This document shows positions 26,179 to 34,444 of a stretch of 64,000 nucleotides of DNA, in pieces; the first letter of the stretch is position 1, and every line of letters starts with the position of its first letter. A program made the position numbers and the translations under genes. Under the pieces are notes generated by a model, which saw only the letters and a program-made list of their open reading frames with translations, searched no databases and was not told where the DNA came from. This DNA is from Alkalicoccus luteus. Lineage in GTDB: Bacteria; Bacillota; Bacilli; Bacillales; Salisediminibacteriaceae. Location of the stretch: assembly GCA_052061695.1 (NCBI GenBank), contig JBPZEY010000003.1; one strand, 5' to 3'.

Positions 26179-26892
26179 ATGTCCTTAATCCCGTTCTTTG
26201 TCGGCATTGTGTTTATTGGCATTCATTTTCTCGCAAACGTGCTTCTGCCTTCCGAACGAATCAAGCGGATGAAATGGTTCTCGTTCTCGGGCGGACTTGC
26301 GGTATCGTACATTTTTATTTACCTGCTGCCGACGCTTCACCAGGAGCAGGCAGCGATCGAAGAACCTTACCGGCGTCTGACGATGGAGTCGGAGATTTAC
26401 TTTATCGGACTGATCGGCGTCGTCGTGTTTCTCGGCATTCAGATCATGATCAGGCAAAAAAATTACGTCTCGCATACGTCCTCGTTCTGGTCGGCGATCA
26501 CGTTTTACGCGTTATATAATGCACTTGTCTCCTATACGGTACTTTCCTTTGAAGTCTCCGGCATTCAGGCGATTTTTTACTGCTTCGCGATCGGGCTGCA
26601 TTTTATCGCCGTCGCGCAGGACATGTGGCGCGAGTTTCCGGAAGAGTACAATAAGTACGGCAGATATGTCCTTGCTATTGGCATCGTTGTCGGCTGGATA
26701 TTGGCGCTCACCACCGATTTCCGCCCTCTCGTAAAGTCCATTATCTTTGCTTTCGTAGCCGGGGCAATGATCTTTACGGTCTTTAAGCATGAACTCCCGG
26801 GAGAAAAGCAAATACACTTTCCGACCTTTGCCCTTGCCGTCATCCTCTACTCCGTTCTTACGATGTCACTGAAGTTTTTCTTCGAGTGGTAA
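26179..26892 (+). CDS. ZIP-like integral membrane protein
   Basis: 237 residues from ATG 26179 (GGAGG eight bases before; the earlier ATG 26164 contains that site). About eight hydrophobic segments. ZIP-like features are GGLAVSYIFIYLLPTLH, a GLHFIAVAQDMW helix with His, and VAGAMIFTVFKHELP, which recall ZIP helices 2, 4 and 8, but the full metal-binding HN/HE pairs are not clearly kept. It may transport or sense metal; otherwise an uncharacterised relative. Divergent from the P-type ATPase. Confidence 0.65.
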   Translation: MSLIPFFVGIVFIGIHFLANVLLPSERIKRMKWFSFSGGLAVSYIFIYLLPTLHQEQAAIEEPYRRLTMESEIYFIGLIGVVVFLGIQIMIRQKNYVSHTSSFWSAITFYALYNALVSYTVLSFEVSGIQAIFYCFAIGLHFIAVAQDMWREFPEEYNKYGRYVLAIGIVVGWILALTTDFRPLVKSIIFAFVAGAMIFTVFKHELPGEKQIHFPTFALAVILYSVLTMSLKFFFEW

Positions 26893-26900
26893 ATCAATTC

Positions 26901-26935
26901 AAAGAGCCCGGCAGACGCGCTGCACGGGCTCTTTG
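26901..26935 (+). terminator. Intrinsic terminator of the ZIP-like gene
   Basis: AAAGAGCCCG and CGGGCTCTTT pair with an inner GCAG/CTGC extension. The following 210 bases (to 27146) hold no supportable gene. Confidence 0.85.
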
Positions 26936-27146
26936 ATTATGCCTATTGGTTGTTTCCAGATATATAGAGGTTAACTATAAACATACAAACGATCGTGAAG
27001 ATCCCGATAAGACAATTTAGAATGAGCCCGATGATGCAAACCTACAATCTATTGGTATCTTGATCAACCTGTTATCTATCCTATTTAATTCCTGTCTTTT
27101 GTACAAAAGACCAATTGGTTAGTCAACGTGAACAACAGGAGCATTT

Positions 27147-27797
27147 TTATAGTAAATCAGGCAGAGAATCTAAAATCTCATCCGGGTCAAAATGAACAAA
27201 CCAGGTATCCGGGATTGCCGCATACATTTCTTCTCCTTCGTACTCAAAATGAATATTCCAAACTCCTTCGGTAAAAAAGATGAATTCTCCGGTGTCTGCA
27301 TCGAAGTCTGCGCTCACAAAGTGATCGTCCCAGGAGGCGCCAGGCAACGTTCCTGACAGTTCCGCTTCCATGTCTTCAATATAGATCGTGTCCGGGGTGA
27401 TCGTTTCAGTATCTTCCTGCAGCTGGTAATCAAACGAAACGTTACGACTGAACGCAGCAAATTCATCGTCCTCCTCAGCGTAGTCAGCGTTTTGCGCCAG
27501 ATGCGTCCCGCCTGCGTTATAAGGCTCTGCCGGTTCAGTCAGCTCGGATTCAATCGGGACATCGCCTTCATAAGGAGAATCTTCTTCCAACGAGCTGCTT
27601 ATGTACTGAAACAGCATTTCCGCCTGGTCACGATCTATCTCATCCGTATCACCGATCCCGGTTTGCTGCTGCGAACCGGTGGAGAGATCGATGCCATATT
27701 CCTCCCCGAGCGCCTGCATGTCCTCCTCCGGGTTATCCGAACAGCCTGCAGCAAAAAAGAGGAGAATCACAGAGCTGAAAGTAAGTGAGTTTTTCAT
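27147..27797 (-). CDS. Acidic lipoprotein, paralogue of the 38325-38966 gene
   Basis: 216 residues from ATG 27797 (AGGAGGT eight bases upstream). Signal peptide with lipobox FFAAGC, then CSDNPEEDMQALGEEYGIDL. The C-terminal part has a beta-rich domain (VWNIHFEYEGEEMYAAIPDTW, FVHFDPDEILD). The gene at 38325 encodes the same architecture: CSDSPEEEIKALGDEYGLEV and WEIHFLYKGEEVHFTILDDW. Both are surface lipoproteins with unknown role; the family is not one I can name. Confidence 0.8.
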   Translation of the reverse strand: MKNSLTFSSVILLFFAAGCSDNPEEDMQALGEEYGIDLSTGSQQQTGIGDTDEIDRDQAEMLFQYISSSLEEDSPYEGDVPIESELTEPAEPYNAGGTHLAQNADYAEEDDEFAAFSRNVSFDYQLQEDTETITPDTIYIEDMEAELSGTLPGASWDDHFVSADFDADTGEFIFFTEGVWNIHFEYEGEEMYAAIPDTWFVHFDPDEILDSLPDLL

Positions 27798-27868
27798 CGT
27801 TACCTCCTGTATGTAAGTATATGTTTCCATTCCCTTTCCATAGAAATAAAAACCAACTTTGAAGGTAG

Positions 27869-27898
27869 GCAAGCTTTTTATTGGGTAAAAAGGCTTGC
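27869..27898. other. Hairpin before the 44-residue protein gene
   Basis: GCAAGC-TTTTTA and TAAAAA-GCTTGC pair around TTGGG with one bulged G. It lies 15 bases before ATG 27913 and close to the ribosome site, so it might act as a leader element. Confidence 0.45.
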
Positions 27899-27912
27899 TA
27901 ATGGAGGCAGTT

Positions 27913-28047
27913 ATGTCAGATTGTTTAGACCTAACTGATTCGCTATACTTGGAAACACAGTTGGATGAGTGGACGAATTGTTTCGATCGTCAACTTAAGC
28001 GTTGTCGAACCTGCAAATTGATAACGAAGAAATTCGCTTCTATTTGA
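27913..28047 (+). CDS. 44-residue Cys-containing protein
   Basis: A near-ideal site (GGAGG, five bases) precedes ATG 27913. The peptide starts MSDCLDLTDSLYLETQLDEW and ends with CFDRQLKRCRTCKLI plus a basic tail; it has four Cys (residues 4, 23, 31, 34), the last two as CxxC. It could be a mini zinc-binding protein or a secreted-like peptide without signal. Not in any family I know; too short for routine gene callers. Confidence 0.5.
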   Translation: MSDCLDLTDSLYLETQLDEWTNCFDRQLKRCRTCKLITKKFASI

Positions 28048-28092
28048 CTACTCCGAAGAAGCGACGTCAACAAGCATGAAAGGGGTGAAACC

Positions 28093-28296
28093 ATGAATCG
28101 ATTCAGCTATCTGATCCTGGCCGTGCCGTTTTATCTTGTGCTGAGCTTTGCGATGGTTCAAGTCGTGAATCGAGTCTTGCCCGTTACAGATACGTTTTTT
28201 CTGCTGATTCTTACACTGACGATCCTGCTTATCAACCTCCTCATCACGAAGCTGACGCTGGAGCGAGTGATCCCGCGGGCTGCGAAACCGGTCTGA
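28093..28296 (+). CDS. Small two-helix membrane protein, 67 aa
   Basis: AAAGGGGTG site before ATG 28093. Two membrane helices (residues about 5-27 and 34-52), basic tail. Function unknown; may share a transcript with the 44-residue gene upstream (45 bases apart). Confidence 0.65.
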   Translation: MNRFSYLILAVPFYLVLSFAMVQVVNRVLPVTDTFFLLILTLTILLINLLITKLTLERVIPRAAKPV

Positions 28297-28318
28297 ATCG
28301 GCTAAGCGACGAAAAAAG

Positions 28319-28347
28319 CCCGGATCCTGAACGAATCAGGAAACCGG
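28319..28347. terminator. Bidirectional terminator between convergent small membrane genes
   Basis: CCCGG-TCCTGA pairs with TCAGGA-CCGGG, with an A-run before it on the plus strand (T-run for the minus-strand transcript). Confidence 0.75.
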
Positions 28348-28350
28348 GTA

Positions 28351-28578
28351 TCAGACAACCATCGCCGTACCACCTGCAGCGGCTGCTCCGAGATAAAGAT
28401 ATCCGAGTACGCTTTTTCTAGAGCGCAGCTCGGCAACTCCAAGCAAAAGGAATAAAAGCGGCACCGTGTACAAAAGCAGCTGACCTAACAGGCCGGAACG
28501 CTGACCTGTCAGCAATGCCACCACGAGCAGAAGGAGCCAGCTCATGCCTAGCAGTTGATTACATACTCGCAGCGTCAT
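28351..28578 (-). CDS. Small membrane protein, 75 aa
   Basis: Three short hydrophobic segments rich in Leu. Its start overlaps the stop of the upstream gene at 28575-28856 by four bases, so the two are translationally coupled and probably form one unit. No family recognised. Confidence 0.65.
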   Translation of the reverse strand: MTLRVCNQLLGMSWLLLLVVALLTGQRSGLLGQLLLYTVPLLFLLLGVAELRSRKSVLGYLYLGAAAAGGTAMVV

Positions 28579-28856
28579 AAAAATGCGATTCCGATGCTCA
28601 CGGCTAAAGCCGCTATCGTAGCAAGATAAAAGGCACCGGCGGTAAAGCCGTCTGGCAGGCTGCCTGTTTTACGAATTAACGTTTTCTCCGTGATCGTCAC
28701 CGCTGTATAAAGCAGCAGTCCCGGTATGCCGATGCCGCTTGCTGTAATAGCGCCGCCAAACAACAGCATCAGTGCGACAAACAGGATGGCGTAGGCAAAT
28801 GCTGCATACGCTCCAGTGCTGACCGGACCTAGAACGCCAGCCGCTCGTTGTTCCAT
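28575..28856 (-). CDS. Small membrane protein, 93 aa
   Basis: ATG 28856 follows AAAGGGGA with proper spacing; ATG 28874 has none. Three membrane helices (about residues 17-38, 43-60, 74-92). Coupled to the next gene by overlap. A paired small membrane complex is a reasonable guess; no function known. Confidence 0.65.
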   Translation of the reverse strand: MEQRAAGVLGPVSTGAYAAFAYAILFVALMLLFGGAITASGIGIPGLLLYTAVTITEKTLIRKTGSLPDGFTAGAFYLATIAALAVSIGIAFL

Positions 28857-28947
28857 AAGCAATCCCCTTTCCATAGGCAGGTATTGATCATCAGCCTCGC
28901 TGTTCTTTTCAGTGTAACATCTTTTACTGGAATCTTTTTCCTATTTT

Positions 28948-29388
28948 TTAGTCCAGCTTCCCAATCGGTTCCATGTCATCGGTATACTGCTCGATCACCT
29001 GAAGCGGCTCATCCTCCGCTTCGTATACCCGGCTCTGTCCTGTTTCCATAGACGTGATCTCCATGTAGCCGTCGAAGAGATCGATGTTAAACATCAGCTC
29101 CTCCTCATAAAAGCGCAGCGTATACGCATAAAAAGGGACTCCGTCGGGAAAGTCAGTTTCCGTCCAGTCCGCCTCCCGAAAGGCAGATGCCACCTCCTCG
29201 ATCTCGGCCGACTCTTCCAGCCTCACTGTCTGCTCCACCTGGCTTCCGCCTTCATCAAACTGATCGATGACGATCGCCTCCGGCTCATGATCACGAAACT
29301 CAGCAAGCGGATTTTGAAAATAGTTCGGCAGAAGCGTTAAGAGCACAACCGCCGCGATGACAACACCGCTGATCAAAAACACCTTCAT
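28948..29388 (-). CDS. Membrane-anchored extracytoplasmic protein, 146 aa
   Basis: N-terminal helix VFLISGVVIAAVVLLTLLP followed by an acidic soluble domain with alternating strands (FYAYTLRFYEEELMFNIDLF). AGGAGG site before ATG 29388. No family recognised. Confidence 0.7.
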   Translation of the reverse strand: MKVFLISGVVIAAVVLLTLLPNYFQNPLAEFRDHEPEAIVIDQFDEGGSQVEQTVRLEESAEIEEVASAFREADWTETDFPDGVPFYAYTLRFYEEELMFNIDLFDGYMEITSMETGQSRVYEAEDEPLQVIEQYTDDMEPIGKLD

Positions 29389-29435
29389 CCCATCGCCTCC
29401 TGTACGTTTCCCATTCCCGTTTCAAACTGAAAAAA

Positions 29436-29458
29436 CCACCTCTATTACCTAGAGGTGG
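29436..29458. terminator. Intrinsic terminator hairpin
   Basis: CCACCTCT and AGAGGTGG pair around a seven-base loop; on the minus strand TTTTTTCAG follows, ending the AraC-type gene at 29469-30329. Confidence 0.75.
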
Positions 29459-29468
29459 CTGGATTTGA

Positions 29469-30329
29469 TCAGCGAATCGGTATCCAAATGTGAGACTCCA
29501 CTTGCTCCGATTGTAAGTCGTCTGATGTGACGACGAGTATCTCCGGTCCTTCCCGCACTTCGTATCCGGAAGATGGCAGCCATTCGGCATAAATGCTTCC
29601 CCACGTCTGCTGCAAGTGCTCCGGAAATGCTCCGACTGAAGTAAAAACGGCCCATTTTCCTGCCGCTACTTCCAATGACGCATAGCCCTCGAGCGGCCTG
29701 CTTCCTGCTGTCCCTAAATACTGATCGAGTGATCCGGCTTCTTCCATCCTGCCTTCTGAAAAGTTAGCGGAAGCCTGTATGATTCCTTCCGGCTCTGCCA
29801 GACTGTGCTCCAGCAATTCCTCTGTCATCGAATCCGTCAGTTTTTTGTGCATCTCTGCAATTTCCTCATTCTCGCCTTCAAACTGAATCGACACGCGCTT
29901 TTTCAACCCATTAATATAAAACCCTTCTTTTTCTGTCAGTCTGTAATCCATCTCATGTCCTCCTTTAAGCTGCAGTTGAAAAGTCAGCTTCGGGCATGCT
30001 CTCATTCGTCCTGTTTTGCGGGATTCGCTTGGCGTAACGCCGTGCATCTGTAAAAAAGCCCGCGTGAATGCGTCCGGTGACTGATACCCTGACAAAAGGG
30101 CAATATCAATCACCTTCGCATCGGTCTGGTAGAGCTCGTTTGCTGCGATACTGAGCCTCCGCCGGCGGACATACTCAGAAAACGGCATACCTGCCAAAAA
30201 AGAGAACATCCGCTTAAAATGATATACTGTGGTGCCTGCAAGCATAGCGACACGTTCCTCATTAAGCTCCTCGTGCAAATGCTCTTCGACGAACGTCATC
30301 GCTTGATTTAATCGACTGATCGAATCCAT
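29469..30329 (-). CDS. AraC-family regulator with GyrI-like effector domain
   Basis: 286 residues from ATG 30329 (AGGGAGGT eight bases before). N-terminal AraC HTH pair (residues about 5-105): HLHEELNEERVAMLAG…VYHFKRMFSF and IDIALLSGYQSPDAFTRAFLQMHGVTPSE. The C-terminal 150 residues resemble the GyrI/SoxS-like effector-binding fold of Rob/BltR-type regulators (ending SHIWIPIR). Likely an activator that senses small amphipathic compounds. Targets unknown. Confidence 0.9.
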   Translation of the reverse strand: MDSISRLNQAMTFVEEHLHEELNEERVAMLAGTTVYHFKRMFSFLAGMPFSEYVRRRRLSIAANELYQTDAKVIDIALLSGYQSPDAFTRAFLQMHGVTPSESRKTGRMRACPKLTFQLQLKGGHEMDYRLTEKEGFYINGLKKRVSIQFEGENEEIAEMHKKLTDSMTEELLEHSLAEPEGIIQASANFSEGRMEEAGSLDQYLGTAGSRPLEGYASLEVAAGKWAVFTSVGAFPEHLQQTWGSIYAEWLPSSGYEVREGPEILVVTSDDLQSEQVESHIWIPIR

Positions 30330-30417
30330 CAGCTGACCTCCCTTCTGTAACCAGTGTAAAGCGAGTACATGAGAAAAACCCTGCAAAAGAGGACGAGATG
30401 ATGCAGGATCCTCTTCC

Positions 30418-31149
30418 TTAAATCTCAAAATAATCGGTCAAAGAAATCGTTTTTTCATGGTTATACCAATGCTGATACGCTTTAAATATGGTTAGAATAT
30501 CGTCGTCGGATCGTTCTACAAGTTCCTTCCCGGTTAAAAAACTGCGCCAGTAGTCGAACATAATGCTCGTTAAGGTACCGCTGTAGCTCTCCTGACCAAA
30601 CGTATTCAATGAGTGAGTGCCATACTGCTCCTGAAACTGAGAAACAAGCTCTGTTTCCACCTCGGTAATTTTCTGAAGTTCATCGTTTGACAGGAAGAAG
30701 CTGCGCGAAAGATAATCACACATCCCCTCTTCAAACCAGATACTATCTTCACGCGCATCCTCAAACCCGCCTGGAAACAAGTCCAGGTGGTGCGTCAGTT
30801 CATGCCCTGCGATCGTAAGCACCTGCGCCTCAGGCATCTGTTCATAGTATGGTCTGATTTCGGGTACATGTTTATCCTCCAGCTGCCGGAGAAACAACTG
30901 TCGCCAGCCATCTAAGTCAGGAGATATGTAAATCAAATGACGGTTCGTAAAGGCCGGAATTGGCAGTTTGGAAAAAACAGTAGTAGCCAATTCCTCCGAC
31001 GTCCAAACGAACGCTTCGGGAGGTTCCTTCAGTTCAAAATCAGCTTCCAAATAGCGCTGATAGTCTGAAAGCTTCTGAGTAAACCGGCTGATCCGAGCCT
31101 GATAACGTTCACTTTCTGAGCTTGATTCAAATGCATATACGTGTTTCAT
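30418..31149 (-). CDS. Putative zinc metallopeptidase (HExxH)
   Basis: 243 residues, no signal peptide. AGHELTHHLDLFPGGFED holds an HExxH zinc site (HELTH), and 25 residues later WFEEGMCDYLS gives a Glu that fits the third gluzincin ligand (ExxxD). This is the M1/DUF2268-like layout of minigluzincins. Nothing tells the substrate. Ribosome site AGGGAG; only four bases follow the stop of the upstream flavin-type gene, so the two are co-transcribed. Confidence 0.7.
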   Translation of the reverse strand: MKHVYAFESSSESERYQARISRFTQKLSDYQRYLEADFELKEPPEAFVWTSEELATTVFSKLPIPAFTNRHLIYISPDLDGWRQLFLRQLEDKHVPEIRPYYEQMPEAQVLTIAGHELTHHLDLFPGGFEDAREDSIWFEEGMCDYLSRSFFLSNDELQKITEVETELVSQFQEQYGTHSLNTFGQESYSGTLTSIMFDYWRSFLTGKELVERSDDDILTIFKAYQHWYNHEKTISLTDYFEI

Positions 31150-31153
31150 CTCT

Positions 31154-31609
31154 TTACTCCCTTATAGGCGATGGCGGTTGATACGACTGATCGCGTACGA
31201 CGACCGATTCCGGCTGAAAACCGATCAGTACATTCTCCTGTCCTAATGCTTGAAAGCGCGGATCCCATGCTGCTCGTTCCGGCCCCAGATACTTCGCTAA
31301 AAGCCTGTCTGCTCTTTGCTTTTCAAACGGCTTCACGTCAGCCGTTCCGCGAAAGCCGATGTGAATGAACGTTCCGCTGGAAGCGTCAAAATCTACGATC
31401 CCGATTGCACAGGCCGGCGTTTGTCGAACCCGCTCCGGAAACGTATCCCCAGCTGTGCCAATAATCCATAGTCGTTCTTTCTCCCACAAAAACCAAAGCG
31501 GTGAATCACGCGGTCCTTTTGGAGCGCTCGTAGCAAGGTGAGCGACAAGCGGCTTTGCAAGCACTGCATCCAGATCAACACCGGTCCCGACGTCTCGAAT
31601 AATCCTCAT
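31154..31609 (-). CDS. Pyridoxamine 5'-phosphate oxidase-fold (FMN/F420-type) protein
   Basis: 151 residues: VAHLATSAPKGPRDSPLWFLWEKERLWIIGT is the split-barrel flavin-binding start seen in PPOX-family proteins, followed by VRQTPACAIGIVDFD and HIGFRGTADV. They bind FMN, F420 or haem and reduce small molecules. AAGGAGG site before ATG 31609. First gene of a pair with the metallopeptidase-like gene. Confidence 0.82.
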   Translation of the reverse strand: MRIIRDVGTGVDLDAVLAKPLVAHLATSAPKGPRDSPLWFLWEKERLWIIGTAGDTFPERVRQTPACAIGIVDFDASSGTFIHIGFRGTADVKPFEKQRADRLLAKYLGPERAAWDPRFQALGQENVLIGFQPESVVVRDQSYQPPSPIRE

Positions 31610-31621
31610 GTAAAGCCTCCT

Positions 31622-32083
31622 TTAAGACATATCAACGATTCGTGAATCCGTCACTTTCCACCCATTCTCATCTGACAGCGTAAACGCCATTCTAATGGCA
31701 CCGTCCGGGGATCGATATTTTTGGGCTTGAATGATGATCTCTGAATCAGAAACCGCTTATACTTCTTCGAAACGAATTAATACTCCCGCAAGCTGGTGAG
31801 TATCCTCCTTCAGTCGTTCCTCATCTCACTCGTCGAAGGCGGTTACTCTCACCTGTTCCTCTGAACGGTCTTCGATACTTGCAATTAATTCATCTGCCAT
31901 TTCGGCATCCATATTCAACTCTTCCTTGATTTCTAGTGCTACGTAATCGATATCGGCATGCAGTGCTGAATTACCGGACATCAATTCGTCAAAAGTTAAT
32001 GCAAACGCCTCTGCATCTGGCTCTACTTCAGGTTCACCGCAAGCTCCGAGCAATATGAGACTAGCTACAATAAAATACCTCAC
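31622..32083 (-). pseudogene. Lipoprotein gene with two in-frame stop codons
   Basis: GTG 32083 starts a lipoprotein signal (MRYFIVASLILLGACGEPEV, lipobox LLGAC). The frame stays open to TAA at 31622-31624 (154 codons) except for TGA at 31826-31828 and TAA at 31757-31759. Coding sense continues across both stops: DEERLKEDTHQLAGVLIRFE, AVSDSEIIIQAQKYRSPDGA and ENGWKVTDSRIVDMS. So it is a once intact lipoprotein of about 153 residues, inactivated recently by point mutation; a truncated 85-residue product may still be made. Confidence 0.75.
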
Positions 32084-32271
32084 CCGAAATCGCCTCTCGT
32101 TTTGTCATTGCACCAAACGATTGATTGACTAAAGAAAAAAGAAGCTAAATCATGCTTCATGCATACAATACATTTCCAATGTACATGCCAGAACTCAGTT
32201 TGTCCGTTCGATTTACGAGAACCTTTGTACTTGACCTATTTGCGATGATGAAGATTTATAAAGACAATTCC

Positions 32272-32649
32272 TTATGGAGAAGTAACCCTGATGTAATAAC
32301 CGTCAGGATCTACTACGTTAAAGCCTCGCATGTTCCAAGGATAAGTTACAATTTTCGTTTCTAATGCATATCCATAATCGATGCAGCGATTTAAAACCGT
32401 TTCTGCATCTTCAACAACTATAATGATCTCAATGCCCCTACCTTTATCATCGGTAGGATTAGAACGGTAAAAGTAGTGATCTTTTTTTAGTACCTCTTCC
32501 GATGTTACTAATAACGAAAATCCCTCTGTATTAAATCTTCCACATCGATCATTTCGATCCTGCATATTTAAACCTATGACATGCTGATAAAAAGCTAACG
32601 ACTGATCGATGTCTGAGACGTAAAGTTCTATTCTAAACAATGCACTCAT
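32272..32649 (-). CDS. VOC-superfamily (glyoxalase-like) protein
   Basis: 125 residues with the paired beta-alpha-beta-beta-beta halves: FRIELYVSDIDQSLAFYQHVIGL at the start and WNMRGFNVVDPDGYYIRVTS at the end. VOC proteins bind a metal and catalyse isomerisation, dioxygenation, or bind antibiotics. Here the usual first His is replaced by Glu/Arg context, so a bleomycin-resistance-like binder or unknown enzyme is possible. GGGAGTG site before ATG 32649. Confidence 0.85.
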   Translation of the reverse strand: MSALFRIELYVSDIDQSLAFYQHVIGLNMQDRNDRCGRFNTEGFSLLVTSEEVLKKDHYFYRSNPTDDKGRGIEIIIVVEDAETVLNRCIDYGYALETKIVTYPWNMRGFNVVDPDGYYIRVTSP

Positions 32650-32939
32650 CGTCTTTAGTCACTCCCGTATACTTAGACATGGCATCATAAGAAAACTATT
32701 ATTTTCAGAAGATCATAATAGCTTTTAAAGTTAAAGATTTTACAAATTAAATAAAAAACATAGTCTAGTGACATCAACGATTCAGACAGAACCAATTAGA
32801 TCATCCTGCGAATCGATCATTCCTTCCATACCTCTGTACGAAAAGATTGGTTATAATTGTTCCATCTATAAAGCATGCTCAACATCCATATATTTGAAAC
32901 CAGTCTTTCTACAAAACGTATCTATATGGTCAGGGGGTG

Positions 32940-33101
32940 ATGAAGATCGAACTGTTTTTTACATTGTTGATTCCTGGAGCCATTCTTTTACCTTTAATGA
33001 GTTATTTCGTATTTTTAGGGATTCAAGTGAAGCGCCAGGAAAAAAGAGCTAAAAAAGATCTGACAAACGATATAAATCCTTTTACAGGTAACCGCTCGTA
33101 A
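32940..33101 (+). CDS. 53-residue single-helix membrane protein
   Basis: Starts MKIELFFTLLIPGAILLPLM, one long membrane helix, then a basic tail (VKRQEKRAKKDL). AGGGGG lies only two bases before the ATG, so the start is not certain, but the composition is typical of a real small membrane protein. Convergent with the 33112 gene. Confidence 0.5.
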   Translation: MKIELFFTLLIPGAILLPLMSYFVFLGIQVKRQEKRAKKDLTNDINPFTGNRS

Positions 33102-33111
33102 GTTTCACATC

Positions 33112-33312
33112 TTATTGACTTCGATTTTTATTCTTATTCCAATCATACGGCTTTTTAGCCCAGTCATTCAGCAGCATGAAAGCAACGATGACGGCAGCTG
33201 CCAGAATCGCTGGTGTCCAATCCGACTCCTCGAAGCGGATATAATTGTAGATGGAGCGGATCGCGATTCCGCCGCCGACAATTATAAACACAAACATGAA
33301 TACGTTCTTCAT
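33112..33312 (-). CDS. Small membrane protein, 66 aa
   Basis: ATG 33312 lies eight bases after GGAGG; an earlier ATG overlaps that site. Two helices (residues about 2-19 and 31-49) and a basic tail. Function unknown. A terminator-type hairpin lies just upstream, so it is monocistronic. Confidence 0.65.
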   Translation of the reverse strand: MKNVFMFVFIIVGGGIAIRSIYNYIRFEESDWTPAILAAAVIVAFMLLNDWAKKPYDWNKNKNRSQ

Positions 33313-33342
33313 CTGCTCTGCCTCCTTCAAGGTAATACGCGG

Positions 33343-33375
33343 AAGACCGTCCGATTATTGCAACCGGACGGTCTT
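33343..33375 (-). terminator. Intrinsic terminator of the DUF6366-like gene
   Basis: AAGACCGTCCG and CGGACGGTCTT form an 11-base-pair stem. It directly follows the stop of the gene at 33379-33555 on the minus strand. Confidence 0.85.
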
Positions 33376-33378
33376 TTG

Positions 33379-33555
33379 TTAAATCAACAATAAAATCAGG
33401 ATCAGGACAGCAATGATACCGAGCATCGCTTTCCAGCTGATACCTTGCATACTGCCTGTTTTAGCGCGATCAAAGCTGTCGGCTGCGTTGCCGCCAGGAT
33501 GGTTTTTTCGTTCCTCGTTCACTTGCTTTTCCTGTTCATCTCGATGGTCCTTCAT
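33379..33555 (-). CDS. DUF6366-like small membrane protein, 58 aa
   Basis: AGGAGGT lies five bases before ATG 33555. A charged N-terminal half (MKDHRDEQEKQVNEERKNHP), then GGNAADSFDRAKTGSMQGIS and a C-terminal membrane helix (MLGIIAVLILILLLI). The order charged region, N-x-x-D-x-F-x-R, W-K, helix matches DUF6366 as I remember it. Function unknown. It lies 10 bases after the macrolide phosphotransferase stop and likely shares its transcript. Confidence 0.6.
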   Translation of the reverse strand: MKDHRDEQEKQVNEERKNHPGGNAADSFDRAKTGSMQGISWKAMLGIIAVLILILLLI

Positions 33556-33565
33556 CCGTGACCTC

Positions 33566-34438
33566 CTAAGCGTCCGTGTTCATGAGCATCGTTTTTGCCA
33601 TCTCCACATAGTCACTTTCACCAGACCGGATAGCAAACAAGGCGACCTGAATCGCGCCTGCTCCTGCAATCGCCTCAATATGAGGCAGCATCCAAGCAGA
33701 AACGTATCCCCCGGCACGCTCATAGTGAGCCAGCACCCGCTCCAGTGATGTTTTTCCAAACGTGTGATAGTGCGCGGTGAAATCCTGAGCCGGGTCGTGC
33801 ACCGCTGCCTCTGTCCAATCGATGAATCCGGTCACTCGCTCATCGGCATCGATTAAAATATGTCCCGCATGCAAATCTCCATGAGTGAGTGCGGTTTCCT
33901 GCGGCCAATAGCGGTCATCCTCGATCCAGTTACGCCAGCGGCGGCTGTTTGCAGGCGCTGTGGTAAACTGTTTTTCCACCTGTTCCAGCTGCTGCAGGTA
34001 CGTCTTTCGTACCTCCTGCATGGAGCGCTGTTCCGGCTTTGGAATCTGATGCAGTGATGCTACCGCCATCGCAAAGCTCTTTTCATAGTTCTCTGACACG
34101 CGCTCCGGATCCATGTTCCACACATATGCCTGCGCTTCCTTGTCGATCACGCCCGCGGGTTTACCAGGCAGCGCTTCATATGCGATCAGCTCGTCCGTGA
34201 CGATTTCCCAATTTGGGACAGCGAACGCCGCATGCTGCCGAATGTGTGCCAGCATGCTTCTCTCTTTTTCGATTCCATCCAGCACGTCCGGCCGGCGCGG
34301 CATGCGCAGCAGCCACATTTTCCCGTACACGTCCTCTGCGGTCGCCGCTAAAAAGTCGAGTCCGGATTCATTTACTTGCAGAGTGTGTTCATGGAGCTCC
34401 AGTCCATGCTGTTTCGCTCGTTTTATAATCATTTCCAT
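33566..34438 (-). CDS. mph: Macrolide 2'-phosphotransferase
   Basis: 290 residues with the APH kinase fold: Brenner-type catalytic loop ALTHGDLHAGHILID (HGD…), metal Asp in VTGFIDWTEA, and the macrolide-kinase start GLDFLAATAEDVYGKMWLLRMPRR. These enzymes use GTP to phosphorylate the 2'-OH of the desosamine sugar of macrolides in the cytoplasm. Bacillus genomes carry intrinsic relatives. GGAGGAG lies seven bases before ATG 34438, but that site can be closed in a hairpin formed with the end of a short leader frame, so drug-dependent translation is likely. Confidence 0.85.
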   Translation of the reverse strand: MEMIIKRAKQHGLELHEHTLQVNESGLDFLAATAEDVYGKMWLLRMPRRPDVLDGIEKERSMLAHIRQHAAFAVPNWEIVTDELIAYEALPGKPAGVIDKEAQAYVWNMDPERVSENYEKSFAMAVASLHQIPKPEQRSMQEVRKTYLQQLEQVEKQFTTAPANSRRWRNWIEDDRYWPQETALTHGDLHAGHILIDADERVTGFIDWTEAAVHDPAQDFTAHYHTFGKTSLERVLAHYERAGGYVSAWMLPHIEAIAGAGAIQVALFAIRSGESDYVEMAKTMLMNTDA

Positions 34439-34444
34439 TCCCTA

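Noticed and set aside
26940..27100. Hydrophobic minus-strand frame (CIIGLILNCLIGIFTIVC…)
   Set aside because: An in-frame stop lies just upstream and no ATG, GTG or TTG with a ribosome site is available; at best a decayed micropeptide.
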